A stretch of DNA of 64,000 nucleotides, taken from Vulcanisaeta thermophila (GTDB taxonomy: Archaea; Thermoproteota; Thermoprotei; Thermoproteales; Thermocladiaceae). The DNA is taken from the NCBI RefSeq assembly GCF_001748385.1, contig NZ_BCLI01000004.1, positions 310,001 through 374,000 on the forward strand, given 5' to 3'. Below, piece by piece: positions 8,281 to 16,412 of the stretch (its first letter is position 1; each line of letters opens with the position of its first letter). Position numbers and translations under genes: made by a program. A model generated the notes under the pieces. It was not told where the DNA came from, did no database searches, and was given only the letters and a program-made list of their open reading frames with translations.

Positions 8281-9669
8281 ATGTCCATAGAATCCGAATT
8301 AGAAAGCCTGAGCTTCCCCGAGGCACCCAAGATAATTGTTAAACCACCCGGCCCCAAGTCCCTCGAGCTGCTCAGGGCCCAGGAGGAGCTGGAGACCAGG
8401 GCCTTAGTTTACCCCAAGGCCTTTAGGTTCGCCATAGACTCCGCCCGCGGGGCTACGATTAGGGATGTGGATGGTAATTACTACATTGACTGGGTGGCTG
8501 GTATTGCTGTTATGAATGTGGGCCATAACAATCCATACGTAGCCCAGGCCATTAAGGAGCAGTTGGATAGGTATTGGCACTGGATGAGTGAGGTCCCCAG
8601 TGAGGTCAGGATTAGGTTTTTGAGAAACCTACACTCAATACTTCCCGAGGGCTTGAGGGGTAGGGCTAAGGTTATGACCACCGTAACGGGTGCCGACGCC
8701 TGCGAGGCAGCCATAGCACTGGCCAGGTGGGTCACTAGGAAGCCCGTGGTCATGGCATTCGAGGGGGCCTACCACGGTGTTCACCAGGGCATTGTGATGG
8801 CCACGGCTAAGACCGAGCTTCAGCACTTCGCCGGTGTGCCCCTGGTCAATGTGGTCCGTGTGCCGTACCCATACCCCTACAGGTGCCCATTACCTGCAAA
8901 GGACCCGGAGGACTGCGGTAATGCTGTTCTTAACTACATAGAGCACCTGCTCAGTGACCCCTACACTGGCATTGGTGAGGTGGGTGCCATAATTGTGGAG
9001 CCCATACAGGGGGAGGGTGGCTATATAGTTCCTCCGAGGAACTTCCTAAGGGGTCTTAGGGAGATTGCTGATAGGCATGGAATACTACTGATTGCCGATG
9101 AGGTACAAACAGGGGTGGGTAGGACCGGTAGGTGGTGGGCTGTGGAGCACTTTGGGGTCACCCCAGACATCATGTGCGTGTCAAAGGCCATTGGTGGCGG
9201 CATACCCACATCCTTCATAGTCTACAGGTCCGAGTACGATGAGAAAGTGCCTGAGATGTTCCACTTCGGAACCTACAGGGCCAACCCACTGGCCCTTGCC
9301 GCCGGCTCCGCGGTTATTGAGTACATACAATCAAGAAACCTCCTGGAAAGGACAAGGCAGTTGGGTGAGTACGCGCTGAGGGCCTTTGAGGATATTGCCG
9401 AGAGGTACCAGGTAATTGGTGATGTGAGGGGGCTGGGCTTCATGATCGGTATTGAGCTGGTTAAGGATGCGAGGACCAAGGAACCCGGTGCTGAGTTGGC
9501 TGTGCAGGTTAGGAAGGAGTTGTTCGAGAGGGGTGTGTTAATGCATACCTGCGGACATTACGGTAATGTAATGAGGTTCATGGCACCACTGGTACTAACC
9601 AGGAGGCACCTTGATGAGGGGATAAGGGTGTTCGAGGAAGTCATCAGGGGCCTATCCACGCACAAGTGA
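8281..9669 (+). CDS. Class III PLP-dependent aminotransferase (GABA/acetylornithine type)
   Basis: An omega-amino-group transaminase of 462 residues. DGNYYIDWVAGIAVMNVGHNNP and GADACEAAIALAR form the family N-terminal core. LLIADEVQTGVGRTGRWWAVEHFGV contains the PLP-nitrogen-binding aspartate, and MCVSKAIGGGIP contains the Schiff-base lysine. The closest recognised group is 4-aminobutyrate/2,4-diaminobutyrate aminotransferases, but the exact substrate is uncertain. The ATG at 8281 (MSIESELE) lies 29 nt after a TATA-like ttaataa and is preferred over 8266. The gene is followed at 10 nt by a glycerol-1-phosphate-dehydrogenase-like gene and is divergent from an amino acid permease. Confidence 0.88.
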   Translation: MSIESELESLSFPEAPKIIVKPPGPKSLELLRAQEELETRALVYPKAFRFAIDSARGATIRDVDGNYYIDWVAGIAVMNVGHNNPYVAQAIKEQLDRYWHWMSEVPSEVRIRFLRNLHSILPEGLRGRAKVMTTVTGADACEAAIALARWVTRKPVVMAFEGAYHGVHQGIVMATAKTELQHFAGVPLVNVVRVPYPYPYRCPLPAKDPEDCGNAVLNYIEHLLSDPYTGIGEVGAIIVEPIQGEGGYIVPPRNFLRGLREIADRHGILLIADEVQTGVGRTGRWWAVEHFGVTPDIMCVSKAIGGGIPTSFIVYRSEYDEKVPEMFHFGTYRANPLALAAGSAVIEYIQSRNLLERTRQLGEYALRAFEDIAERYQVIGDVRGLGFMIGIELVKDARTKEPGAELAVQVRKELFERGVLMHTCGHYGNVMRFMAPLVLTRRHLDEGIRVFEEVIRGLSTHK

Positions 9670-9679
9670 GTGGTTGGTA

Positions 9680-10723
9680 ATGAAGATCATAAGGTTCTCC
9701 ATAAACATGACCGCAGGGCTGGGTTCGATAGAAACCATAGCCGAGGTACTCGAGAACGTGGGCTTCCCAAGGAAATTAACCGTGATTGGAGGCCCCACAA
9801 CAATGAAATTAATAGGCAATGAAGTTACCAAGCGCTTAATAGAGGGCGGCTTCATAGTGAACACGGAGGTGGTTGAGGGCGGTGCAACCAAAGAGAATGC
9901 CGATGAGTTGGTTAACCGCGTTAGGAAAAGCGGCTCAGAGGGTATTGTTGGCGTTGGTGGTGGCTCGATAATAGACCTCGCCAAGTACGTGGGTCACGTA
10001 CTCAATCTAAGGGTGGTCTCGGTACCCACCACACTCTCGAGTGATGCCATAGCATCACCATTTAGTGTGATTTGGAGTGGTGGTAAATCCATGGCCATAA
10101 AGACCAAGGCCCCTGACGTCATCATTGGCGATTATGATGTACTGCTGAAGGAGCCCCATAGGTTCGTGGCCGCGGGCTTTGGTGATATGATTGCGAAATA
10201 CACCGCGCTCTATGATTGGAGGTTGGCTTATTGGCTTGGGGATGAGCCCTACCTGGACTTCGCAGCTCAACTGGCTGATTCCATACTACAATTGTTAATT
10301 AGGAGGGTTAATGATGTGGCCAGGCAGAATTACATAGGTATTGAGACGCTGTTTTACGCCGAGGTCACTGATGGCTACCTAATGGAGCTTGCAAACACCA
10401 CCAGGGTTGCCGCTGGCTGTGAACATTTGATTGCATTTGCAATAGAAAGTACATGCAACGCCGGGATTCATGGTGAGCAAGTGGGTATTGGAACAATCAT
10501 ATGCGCATACCTTCAGAATAGGGATTATAGGATGGTTAGGGAGTTACTGAGTAAGGTGGGTTCACCAACAACCGCCGAGCAATTAGGCACTGATAAGGAG
10601 TGCCTTATTAGGGCATTAACCATTGCCCACGCCATGAGGCCATGGTACACAATACTGGGTACCAGGGGTATTAGCTCAACGAAGGCCGAGAGGTTACTTA
10701 GGTATTCGGGCGTAATCTCATGA
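9680..10723 (+). CDS. Glycerol-1-phosphate dehydrogenase family protein (paralogue)
   Basis: An iron-containing-alcohol-dehydrogenase-fold protein of 347 residues in the G1PDH/AraM group. NAD(P)-binding GVGGGSIIDLAKY and the VPTTLSSDAIASPFSV loop are conserved. The predicted metal ligands are present: Asp169 (AAGFGDM), His249 (GCEHL) and His264 (IHGEQ). However, the usual SGSEHLFSHALD segment is replaced by AGCEHLIAFAIE, whereas the second copy at 61557 retains the canonical version. It may be the lipid-forming enzyme or a paralogue acting on another polyol phosphate. The ATG at 9680 is preferred over the TTG at 9674. Confidence 0.8.
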   Translation: MKIIRFSINMTAGLGSIETIAEVLENVGFPRKLTVIGGPTTMKLIGNEVTKRLIEGGFIVNTEVVEGGATKENADELVNRVRKSGSEGIVGVGGGSIIDLAKYVGHVLNLRVVSVPTTLSSDAIASPFSVIWSGGKSMAIKTKAPDVIIGDYDVLLKEPHRFVAAGFGDMIAKYTALYDWRLAYWLGDEPYLDFAAQLADSILQLLIRRVNDVARQNYIGIETLFYAEVTDGYLMELANTTRVAAGCEHLIAFAIESTCNAGIHGEQVGIGTIICAYLQNRDYRMVRELLSKVGSPTTAEQLGTDKECLIRALTIAHAMRPWYTILGTRGISSTKAERLLRYSGVIS

Positions 10724-10731
10724 TTGGCATT

Positions 10732-11403
10732 TTACCTGGCTGATGCGGCTATCCTCTCCATCTCGTCCTTCTTCCTAATGGCGTAGCTCCTCTGGTCATT
10801 CTGTGCAGCGGCTATTATCTCATCCGCTAGACACTCCTCAATGGGCTTGGGATTATTGAAGGAGCACTGCCTAGCGCCCTCTGTGATCCACCTAATGGCC
10901 AGGTCGAGCCTCCTCAACGGCGAAACATCCACCGATACTGGGTACGCAATACCTCCATAGATAACCCTCGTGATTTCCTCCCTAGGGGCCGTATTTACCA
11001 GGGCATCCACAAAAACCTGTATGGGGTTCTGCCTGGTCTTTAGGTATATTATGTCGAAGGCCCTCTTGACGATGTTATAGGCCTTGTGCTTCTTGCCCGC
11101 ATTCCTACCTGGGTGCATTAATTGATTCATTAACCTCTCTATGACGGGTATCCTGGCCTTACCAAACCTCCTCTTCTGGTACCTACCCGCCGTGTGGGGT
11201 AGGTACATGGGCTTTAGGCATATGTACCTCCTAAGCCCCGGATCCCTAACCACAACACCCTCAAAGGTCCACTTACCAAATAACTTAATGGGCTCACCAT
11301 CCAGCGTCTTCAAATCCCTGGGGCACTCTTCAATTATCGTTACACCACCCACCTGGTAAGTGGTGGTTCCCTTAGGCAATGTTATACCCTTGTCAGTACT
11401 CAT
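10732..11403 (-). CDS. rps7: 30S ribosomal protein uS7
   Basis: Archaeal uS7 of 223 residues, which binds the 3' major domain of 16S rRNA near the decoding/exit region. [30 protein letters not shown] and [36 protein letters not shown] (two separate stretches of the core) are diagnostic, and the C-terminus ends [18 protein letters not shown]. The frame opens at 11463, but the ATG at 11403 lies 27 nt downstream of a strong TATA box (11425-11436), so I chose it as a leaderless start. It is not next to rps12 or elongation factor genes here, unlike in many archaea; it is followed by the G1PDH paralogue in convergent orientation. Confidence 0.95.
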   Translation of the reverse strand: MSTDKGITLPKGTTTYQVGGVTIIEECPRDLKTLDGEPIKLFGKWTFEGVVVRDPGLRRYICLKPMYLPHTAGRYQKRRFGKARIPVIERLMNQLMHPGRNAGKKHKAYNIVKRAFDIIYLKTRQNPIQVFVDALVNTAPREEITRVIYGGIAYPVSVDVSPLRRLDLAIRWITEGARQCSFNNPKPIEECLADEIIAAAQNDQRSYAIRKKDEMERIAASAR

Positions 11404-11424
11404 CCTGAGAGCCCGATTAATGAG

Positions 11425-11436
11425 CCTTTTTAAGGT
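11425..11436 (-). promoter_or_regulatory. TATA box of rps7
   Basis: The reverse-strand sequence accttaaaaagg is centred 27 nt upstream of the ATG at 11403. This spacing sets transcription at or beside the start codon (leaderless) and decides between the two possible starts of uS7. Confidence 0.6.
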
Positions 11437-11476
11437 TTTAGCCCCGTTGATGTAGTACATCAATCATTATAAGAGG

Positions 11477-12931
11477 TTATCCCTTAACGACGCCGATGGG
11501 TACGTGCCTCGAAACCCTCTTGGCCATGCCCGTGGCCTCAGCAACCTCAGCAACCTTATCAACATTCTTATAAGCCTCGGGCGCCTCCTCACTTATTATC
11601 TCGCTCTCCGCAGACCTAACTATAATGCCCCTACTCTCCAGGGCACCCCTCACCTTATTGGGTGGTAGCATCCTAACCGCGGCTGACCTACTCAGGGTCC
11701 TACCAGCCCCGTGGGGCGCCGTTCCAAAGGTTACCTGGAATGATGTGGGTAGGCCAATTAGTACGTATGATGCGGTCCCCATACTGCCTGGGATCAACAC
11801 GGGCTGCCCGATGTCCCTGTACTTGGGCGGTATTTCAGGCCTACCAGCCGGGAAGGCTCTCGTGGCGCCCTTCCTATGCACGAGGACCCTCCTAACGTGG
11901 CCCTCATCATCAACCACGTGATCCTCAATCTTAGCTATGTTGTGCGCCACGTCGTAAACAACCGTCAGCCCCAGCTTGTCCGGGTCCCTGTTAAACACCC
12001 TCCTAAAGGCCTCCCTAACCCAGTGCGTTATTATCTGCCTATTGGTCCATGCGTAGTTGGCCGCTGCCTTCATTGCGGCTAGGTAGTCCTGGGCCTCCTT
12101 GGTATTTAGCGGTATTGAGGCCAACTCCCTGTCTGGTAGGAATAGGCCCCACTGCTTCATCTTGCTCTCGGCAAGCCTTATGTAGTCAGTGGCCACTTGG
12201 TGGCCCAGTCCCCTACTCCCCGTGTGTATTAGCACCATTACCTGCCCCTCCTGCTCAATACCAAGCCTCTTGGCCAGCTCCACATCGAATATCTTATTAA
12301 CCACCTGAATCTCTATGAAGTGGTTACCGCTGCCCGTGGTGCCAAGCTCATCCTTACCCCTCTCCTTAGCCCTCTGACTAACCTTGCTCGAGTCCGCGCC
12401 CTCATAGTGCCCAAATTCCTCGATGAAGTTCTTATCATCACCCCAACCATAACCCTTGGACAGGGCCCAATCCACACCCTCATCGAGAACCTTATCTAAC
12501 TCGCTAATTGATAGCTTCAAAAGCCCAGTTTCACCAACACCAGCGGGTACTAGCTTGAATATCGTGTCCACCAGCTCCCTGAGCTTGGGCCTGACGTCCT
12601 TCTCGGTGAGGTTGGTCCTAAGGAGCCTAACGCCGCAGTTGATGTCATAACCAATACCCCCAGGGCTCACTACTCCCTTCTCCATGTCCATAGCCGCCAC
12701 ACCACCCACTGGGAACCCATATCCCTGGTGCGCGTCTGGGAGTGCTATACTGTACTTGTAAATCCCGGGTAGGCAGGCCACGTTTGCCGCCTGTTCCAGG
12801 GTCATGTCCGTCTTCATCTTCTCAATGAGAGTTTCGTCAGCGAATATCCTGGCTGGCACCTTCATGCATGGTTTATAGTCCCTTGGTATCTCCCAGACAT
12901 AATCACTGATTTTCCTAAGTGGTGGCGCCAT
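11477..12931 (-). CDS. rtcB: tRNA-splicing RNA ligase RtcB
   Basis: A 484-residue GTP- and Mn2+-dependent ligase that joins 2',3'-cyclic-phosphate and 5'-OH ends, as needed for splicing archaeal tRNA introns. PDAHQGYGFPVGGVAAMD and PGGIGYDINCGVRLLRTNL hold metal ligands. The GSGNHFIEIQ segment, HTGSRGLGHQVATDY, and the C-terminal SMGTASYVLIG and GAGRTLSR region with the guanylylated histidine area are all present, and VYDVAHNIAKIE is conserved. Length is normal and no intein interrupts it, although archaeal rtcB genes often carry one. The start ATG follows a GGTGAT run and a TATA-like tttattaagc. Confidence 0.96.
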   Translation of the reverse strand: MAPPLRKISDYVWEIPRDYKPCMKVPARIFADETLIEKMKTDMTLEQAANVACLPGIYKYSIALPDAHQGYGFPVGGVAAMDMEKGVVSPGGIGYDINCGVRLLRTNLTEKDVRPKLRELVDTIFKLVPAGVGETGLLKLSISELDKVLDEGVDWALSKGYGWGDDKNFIEEFGHYEGADSSKVSQRAKERGKDELGTTGSGNHFIEIQVVNKIFDVELAKRLGIEQEGQVMVLIHTGSRGLGHQVATDYIRLAESKMKQWGLFLPDRELASIPLNTKEAQDYLAAMKAAANYAWTNRQIITHWVREAFRRVFNRDPDKLGLTVVYDVAHNIAKIEDHVVDDEGHVRRVLVHRKGATRAFPAGRPEIPPKYRDIGQPVLIPGSMGTASYVLIGLPTSFQVTFGTAPHGAGRTLSRSAAVRMLPPNKVRGALESRGIIVRSAESEIISEEAPEAYKNVDKVAEVAEATGMAKRVSRHVPIGVVKG

Positions 12932-13131
12932 TACAGTGCATCACCAGTATATGGCTTAATAAATCTTTATCCTGAGCATGAAATCCAGGGGTTAACCCCC
13001 ATTTGTTACCACCCTTGGTAATTCACCCAGCAAATACGCATATGGGCAGTGCCATTTCGTTAACGAATCAATGAATGACCAGTCCATAAATGCCCGGGTT
13101 TATTCTTATAAATCTTATATATAATCATTGG
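12932..13131. promoter_or_regulatory. Divergent promoter region between rtcB and the dehydrogenase gene
   Basis: A 200-nt divergent spacer. Toward rtcB there is a TATA-like tttattaag around 12956-12966 on the reverse strand. Toward the dehydrogenase there is a strong AT run at 13105-13123 (cttataaatcttatatata) ending 8 nt before the ATG. The middle holds a short inverted repeat ggggttaaccccc (about 12991-13003). I see no gene. Confidence 0.5.
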
Positions 13132-14145
13132 ATGATGAGGGTAGCGGTGATAGAGGGTGATGGGGTGGGCCCCGAGGTCGTTAATTCAGCACTAAGGGTT
13201 CTAAAGCACGCATCGTCAATATTCAACCTAAACCTTGAGTTCCTAACCGTGGAGGCCGGTGACGGAGCCCTTAGGAAGTATGGCGAGGCCCTACCCAGCA
13301 GGTACTGGCCCATTATTGAGTCCTCGGACGCAATACTCAAGGGACCCGTGGGCGAGAGCGCCGGTGAGGTTGTGGTTAAGCTAAGGAGGGGGCTTGATTT
13401 ATTCGCCAACATAAGGCCCGCCAGGAATTACCCAGGGGTTAAGGCCGTAAGGGATGGTGTTGACTTGGTAATTGTTAGGGAGAATACCGAGGATGTTTAC
13501 GTTAGAGCCGAGTACATGCTCAACAACGAAACTGCCGTAGCCCTGAGGGTCATAACCAAGAGGGCCAGTGAGAGGATTGCCAGGGCAGCCTTCAACCTGG
13601 CGGTTAATAGGCGTAGAAGGGTGACCATTGTCCATAAGGCTAATGTACTAACGGTGAGCGATGGTTTGTTCAGGGACACGGTTAAGCAGGTGTCGAGGGA
13701 GTACCCAGACGTTGCGGTTAATGAAATGTACATAGATGCGGCCGTGATGGACCTCGTTAGGAGGCCCCAGGACTTCGACGTGATAGTAACCACAAACCTC
13801 TACGGCGACATACTCAGCGACTTAGCCGCGTACGTAACGGGGAGTATTGGCTTAGCACCCTCAGCAAACATAGGCGATGCCAAGGCGATGTTTGAGCCAG
13901 TCCATGGGGCCGCCTTCGACATAGCGGGTAAGGGCATTGCGAACCCCACGGCCATGATACTATCCGCAGCCTGGATGCTGAGGTGGTATGGCGAGAGCAG
14001 GCACGTGAGTAATTACGTAATGGCTGGGAGCGCGGTGGAGAATGCAGTGATTGAGACCCTGAGGAGTGGGGTCTTAACCGCAGACCTAGGGGGTAACGCA
14101 AGTACGGAGCAGTTCACGGATGAGGTGATTAAGAGAATTCGTTAA
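13132..14145 (+). CDS. Homoisocitrate / 3-isopropylmalate dehydrogenase family enzyme
   Basis: A beta-decarboxylating dehydrogenase of 337 residues. EGDGVGPEVV opens the fold. VRENTEDVYVRAEY is the substrate-discriminating region, more like homoisocitrate/isocitrate dehydrogenases (RENTEGLY type) than classical LeuB (RELTGGIYFG). HKANVL with the catalytic lysine, TTNLYGDILSDLAA with metal-binding aspartates, and EPVHGAAFDIAGKGIANPTA follow. It may serve leucine or alpha-aminoadipate (lysine) synthesis, or both as reported for some thermophile enzymes. The start at 13132 (MMRV) is supported by the TATA run at 13105-13123; the frame open to 13090 includes that promoter. Confidence 0.85.
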   Translation: MMRVAVIEGDGVGPEVVNSALRVLKHASSIFNLNLEFLTVEAGDGALRKYGEALPSRYWPIIESSDAILKGPVGESAGEVVVKLRRGLDLFANIRPARNYPGVKAVRDGVDLVIVRENTEDVYVRAEYMLNNETAVALRVITKRASERIARAAFNLAVNRRRRVTIVHKANVLTVSDGLFRDTVKQVSREYPDVAVNEMYIDAAVMDLVRRPQDFDVIVTTNLYGDILSDLAAYVTGSIGLAPSANIGDAKAMFEPVHGAAFDIAGKGIANPTAMILSAAWMLRWYGESRHVSNYVMAGSAVENAVIETLRSGVLTADLGGNASTEQFTDEVIKRIR

Positions 14146-14253
14146 TTAACGATTAATAATTAGAGTTTATATTCTACATGTGTAAAAATAATGGAGATCG
14201 CATGGAATATAAAGCTTAAATATAGATTGCAAATATCTAATTATTGCACCACT

Positions 14254-16215
14254 ATGGCTATAGTTAATAAGTATCCCTCGGGCTGTGGCATCCTAGGCAT
14301 AATGAGAAGGAGTTATGAGAAGGTCCACGGCGATGTGGTGGTTAGGGCCATAGAAACCGTGAGGTTCAGGGGCGCGGGTTTAGGCGCCGGTTTTGCGCTA
14401 ATGAATGCGGAGTCCATGGGGATGAGGGTGGGTTTATTCATACGTGAACCCATGATTAATGATTACCTGAACTCCATAAAGGAGGTCCTTGGGGATGCTG
14501 GGTTTAAGGTTACGGATGTGAGGGTGAGGGCTAGGGTTAATGGCATTGCGGACCTTGAACTACCCCTAAGTGGTGATGGTGATCTGGATGGAGCCATTGG
14601 TAAGATTAACGATGCACTTTGGGAGGGTGGGATTGGTAGGGTGTACTACTGGGGTAGCCACGTGACCGTATTTAAAGGCGTGGGCCACCCTGCGGATATT
14701 GCCTCAATATATAATGTGGAGAGGTACGAGGCCGATCTATGGCTATCCCACACAAGATTCCCCACGAACTCCCCAGGCTACATGCCCTACTGGTCGCACC
14801 CCTTCTCCGTCAATGACCTAGCCATTGTACACAACGGCGAGCTCAGCTCATACGGGCTTAACACATCGTACCTGAGGTACACCATGGGCATTAACTCCTT
14901 CGTGGGTACGGACAGTGAGGTGGTTGCCTACCTAATGCATTACCTGGTTAGGGTTTATGGGTTTGATGTTGAGGATGCTGTGAAACTTCTAACAAGCCCC
15001 AACCTGAAGAATGTCAGTGATGAGGGACTGAGGGAACTACTCACAACTTATAAATGGGCCAGGCTTGATGGGCCCTTCACAATAGTAATGGGGCTTCACC
15101 ACAATGATGACCTATACCTAATAGCCATTGCGGATAAGTTCAAACTAAGGCCCGTGGTTGTGGGTATGGATGATGATTACTACTACGTCGCCAGTGAGGA
15201 GGCTGAGATTAGGGCTGTATCGCCGAACGCGAGGGTTTGGACCCTCGAGCCAGGTGGCTACTTCATAGCATCCCTTAAACGGGGCGTTATTTCCTGGGGC
15301 CGTGATGAGACCACGCTGGACATTTTCTTCCCAGTTAGGGCCTTCCCAACCTATACGGGAAGTGACGCAATAAATGCTGAGGGTCTTGGTTATAGGGAAT
15401 TGAATGAGGAGATACTCAGGAGGGTGAGGGAGGGGCGGAGGGTGATAAGGGTTGTTAATGTGAATGGGCAGAGGTTCATAGGGGTTAACCTACCAAGGTA
15501 CGGGGTCAAGGACGTTAGGATAGAACTCTATGGAACCCCAGGAAACTCCCTGGCAAACCTAAACAATGGTGTTGAATTCGTGGTCTACGGCAATGCCCAG
15601 GATGATGTTGGCGATACAATGCACGGCGGTAGGGTAGTGATACATGGAGATGCCAGGGACGTGCTGGGGCAGACATTACAGGGTGGGGAGATATTCGTCA
15701 GGGGTAATGCCGGTAATAGGGTTGGTATTCAAATGCGTGAGTACAGGGATAAGAGGCCGTACTTAATAATTGGCGGTAGGGTTGATGATTACTTAGGGGA
15801 GTACATGGCCGGCGGTGTAATAATGGTACTCGGCATAGACTCAATCGGCAAGTGCGGTGTCGAGTTGACTGGCAAGTACGTGGGCAGTGGCATGGTTGGC
15901 GGTAGAATATACATAAGGGGTAGGGTGTCAAGTGGTAAAATAGGGCTTACGCTATCAAGCATTGAGATTAGGAATTTCATGAGGGCCATTGAGGAGGAGG
16001 GCTTGAGTAATGAGGAGGCCCAGGAACTGTATGAATTAATGACCAAGTCAGAGCATGTTAAGAGGGTGGGGCATGAGTACAGGGAATTGACTGAGAGTGA
16101 AATCAAGGAATTAAAGCCAGTACTGATGAGGTATGTCAATGAATTTAACCTAGGTATTGATTTAATCAATGACTTGCTCAGTTATAAGTACACCGTGGTC
16201 ACACCCATTACTTAA
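14254..16215 (+). CDS. Glutamate synthase, glutaminase (GATase II) plus GXGXG domains
   Basis: A protein of 653 residues carrying two of the glutamate synthase large-subunit domains as a separate gene. The N-terminus reaches CGILGI at Cys11, the nucleophile of class II glutamine amidotransferases once processed or used internally. WLSHTRFPTNSPG, HNGELSSYGLN and FVGTDSEVV follow as amidotransferase motifs. The C-terminal part (about 400-590) is the right-handed beta-helix GXGXG domain: GGRVVIHGDARDVLGQ, GGEIFVRGNAGNRVGIQ, GGVIMVLG, GGRIYIRG. It supplies ammonia from glutamine to the FMN domain encoded next. The ATG at 14254 (MAIVNKYP) is preferred over 14191, which overlaps the TATA-like cttaaata. 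Confidence 0.9.
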   Translation: MAIVNKYPSGCGILGIMRRSYEKVHGDVVVRAIETVRFRGAGLGAGFALMNAESMGMRVGLFIREPMINDYLNSIKEVLGDAGFKVTDVRVRARVNGIADLELPLSGDGDLDGAIGKINDALWEGGIGRVYYWGSHVTVFKGVGHPADIASIYNVERYEADLWLSHTRFPTNSPGYMPYWSHPFSVNDLAIVHNGELSSYGLNTSYLRYTMGINSFVGTDSEVVAYLMHYLVRVYGFDVEDAVKLLTSPNLKNVSDEGLRELLTTYKWARLDGPFTIVMGLHHNDDLYLIAIADKFKLRPVVVGMDDDYYYVASEEAEIRAVSPNARVWTLEPGGYFIASLKRGVISWGRDETTLDIFFPVRAFPTYTGSDAINAEGLGYRELNEEILRRVREGRRVIRVVNVNGQRFIGVNLPRYGVKDVRIELYGTPGNSLANLNNGVEFVVYGNAQDDVGDTMHGGRVVIHGDARDVLGQTLQGGEIFVRGNAGNRVGIQMREYRDKRPYLIIGGRVDDYLGEYMAGGVIMVLGIDSIGKCGVELTGKYVGSGMVGGRIYIRGRVSSGKIGLTLSSIEIRNFMRAIEEEGLSNEEAQELYELMTKSEHVKRVGHEYRELTESEIKELKPVLMRYVNEFNLGIDLINDLLSYKYTVVTPIT

Positions 16216-16297
16216 ATTATAAATATACCCGTTGCTCCTCTCCGTGTAATATACATAAATGGTAATGCTTATAAATAGTTTCATTACTTATCTCGGG

Positions 16298-16412
16298 GTG
16301 AGAATTTATACTCAATATTAACGTAAAGTACGTAAGGGAGTTCATCAGGGCCTCGGGTAAGGACATTACGAGGGACTTTTGGGATCACGAAACGATAAAT
16401 GAGATAAGGGCC
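16298..16412 (+). other. Coding-like extension upstream of glutamate synthase domain 2, without an in-frame start codon
   Basis: In frame with the ATG at 16413, codons from about 16320 read NVKYVREFIRASGKDITRDF and then WDHETINEIRAMS, which resembles the normal N-terminus of glutamate synthase domain-2 proteins. No ATG, GTG or TTG lies in this frame after the stop near 16299. A GTG at 16298 sits about 26 nt after a TATA box (cttataaatag, 16268-16278), but its frame stops at 16319-16321. Skipping one T at 16319 would join GTG to the conserved segment. So either a 1-nt insertion is present, or translation starts at a non-canonical ATA/ATT, or frameshifting occurs. Confidence 0.55.

Noticed and set aside
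12991-13003. Short palindrome ggggttaaccccc between rtcB and the dehydrogenase gene
   Set aside because: Too short and single to call an operator; noted only in the spacer entry.
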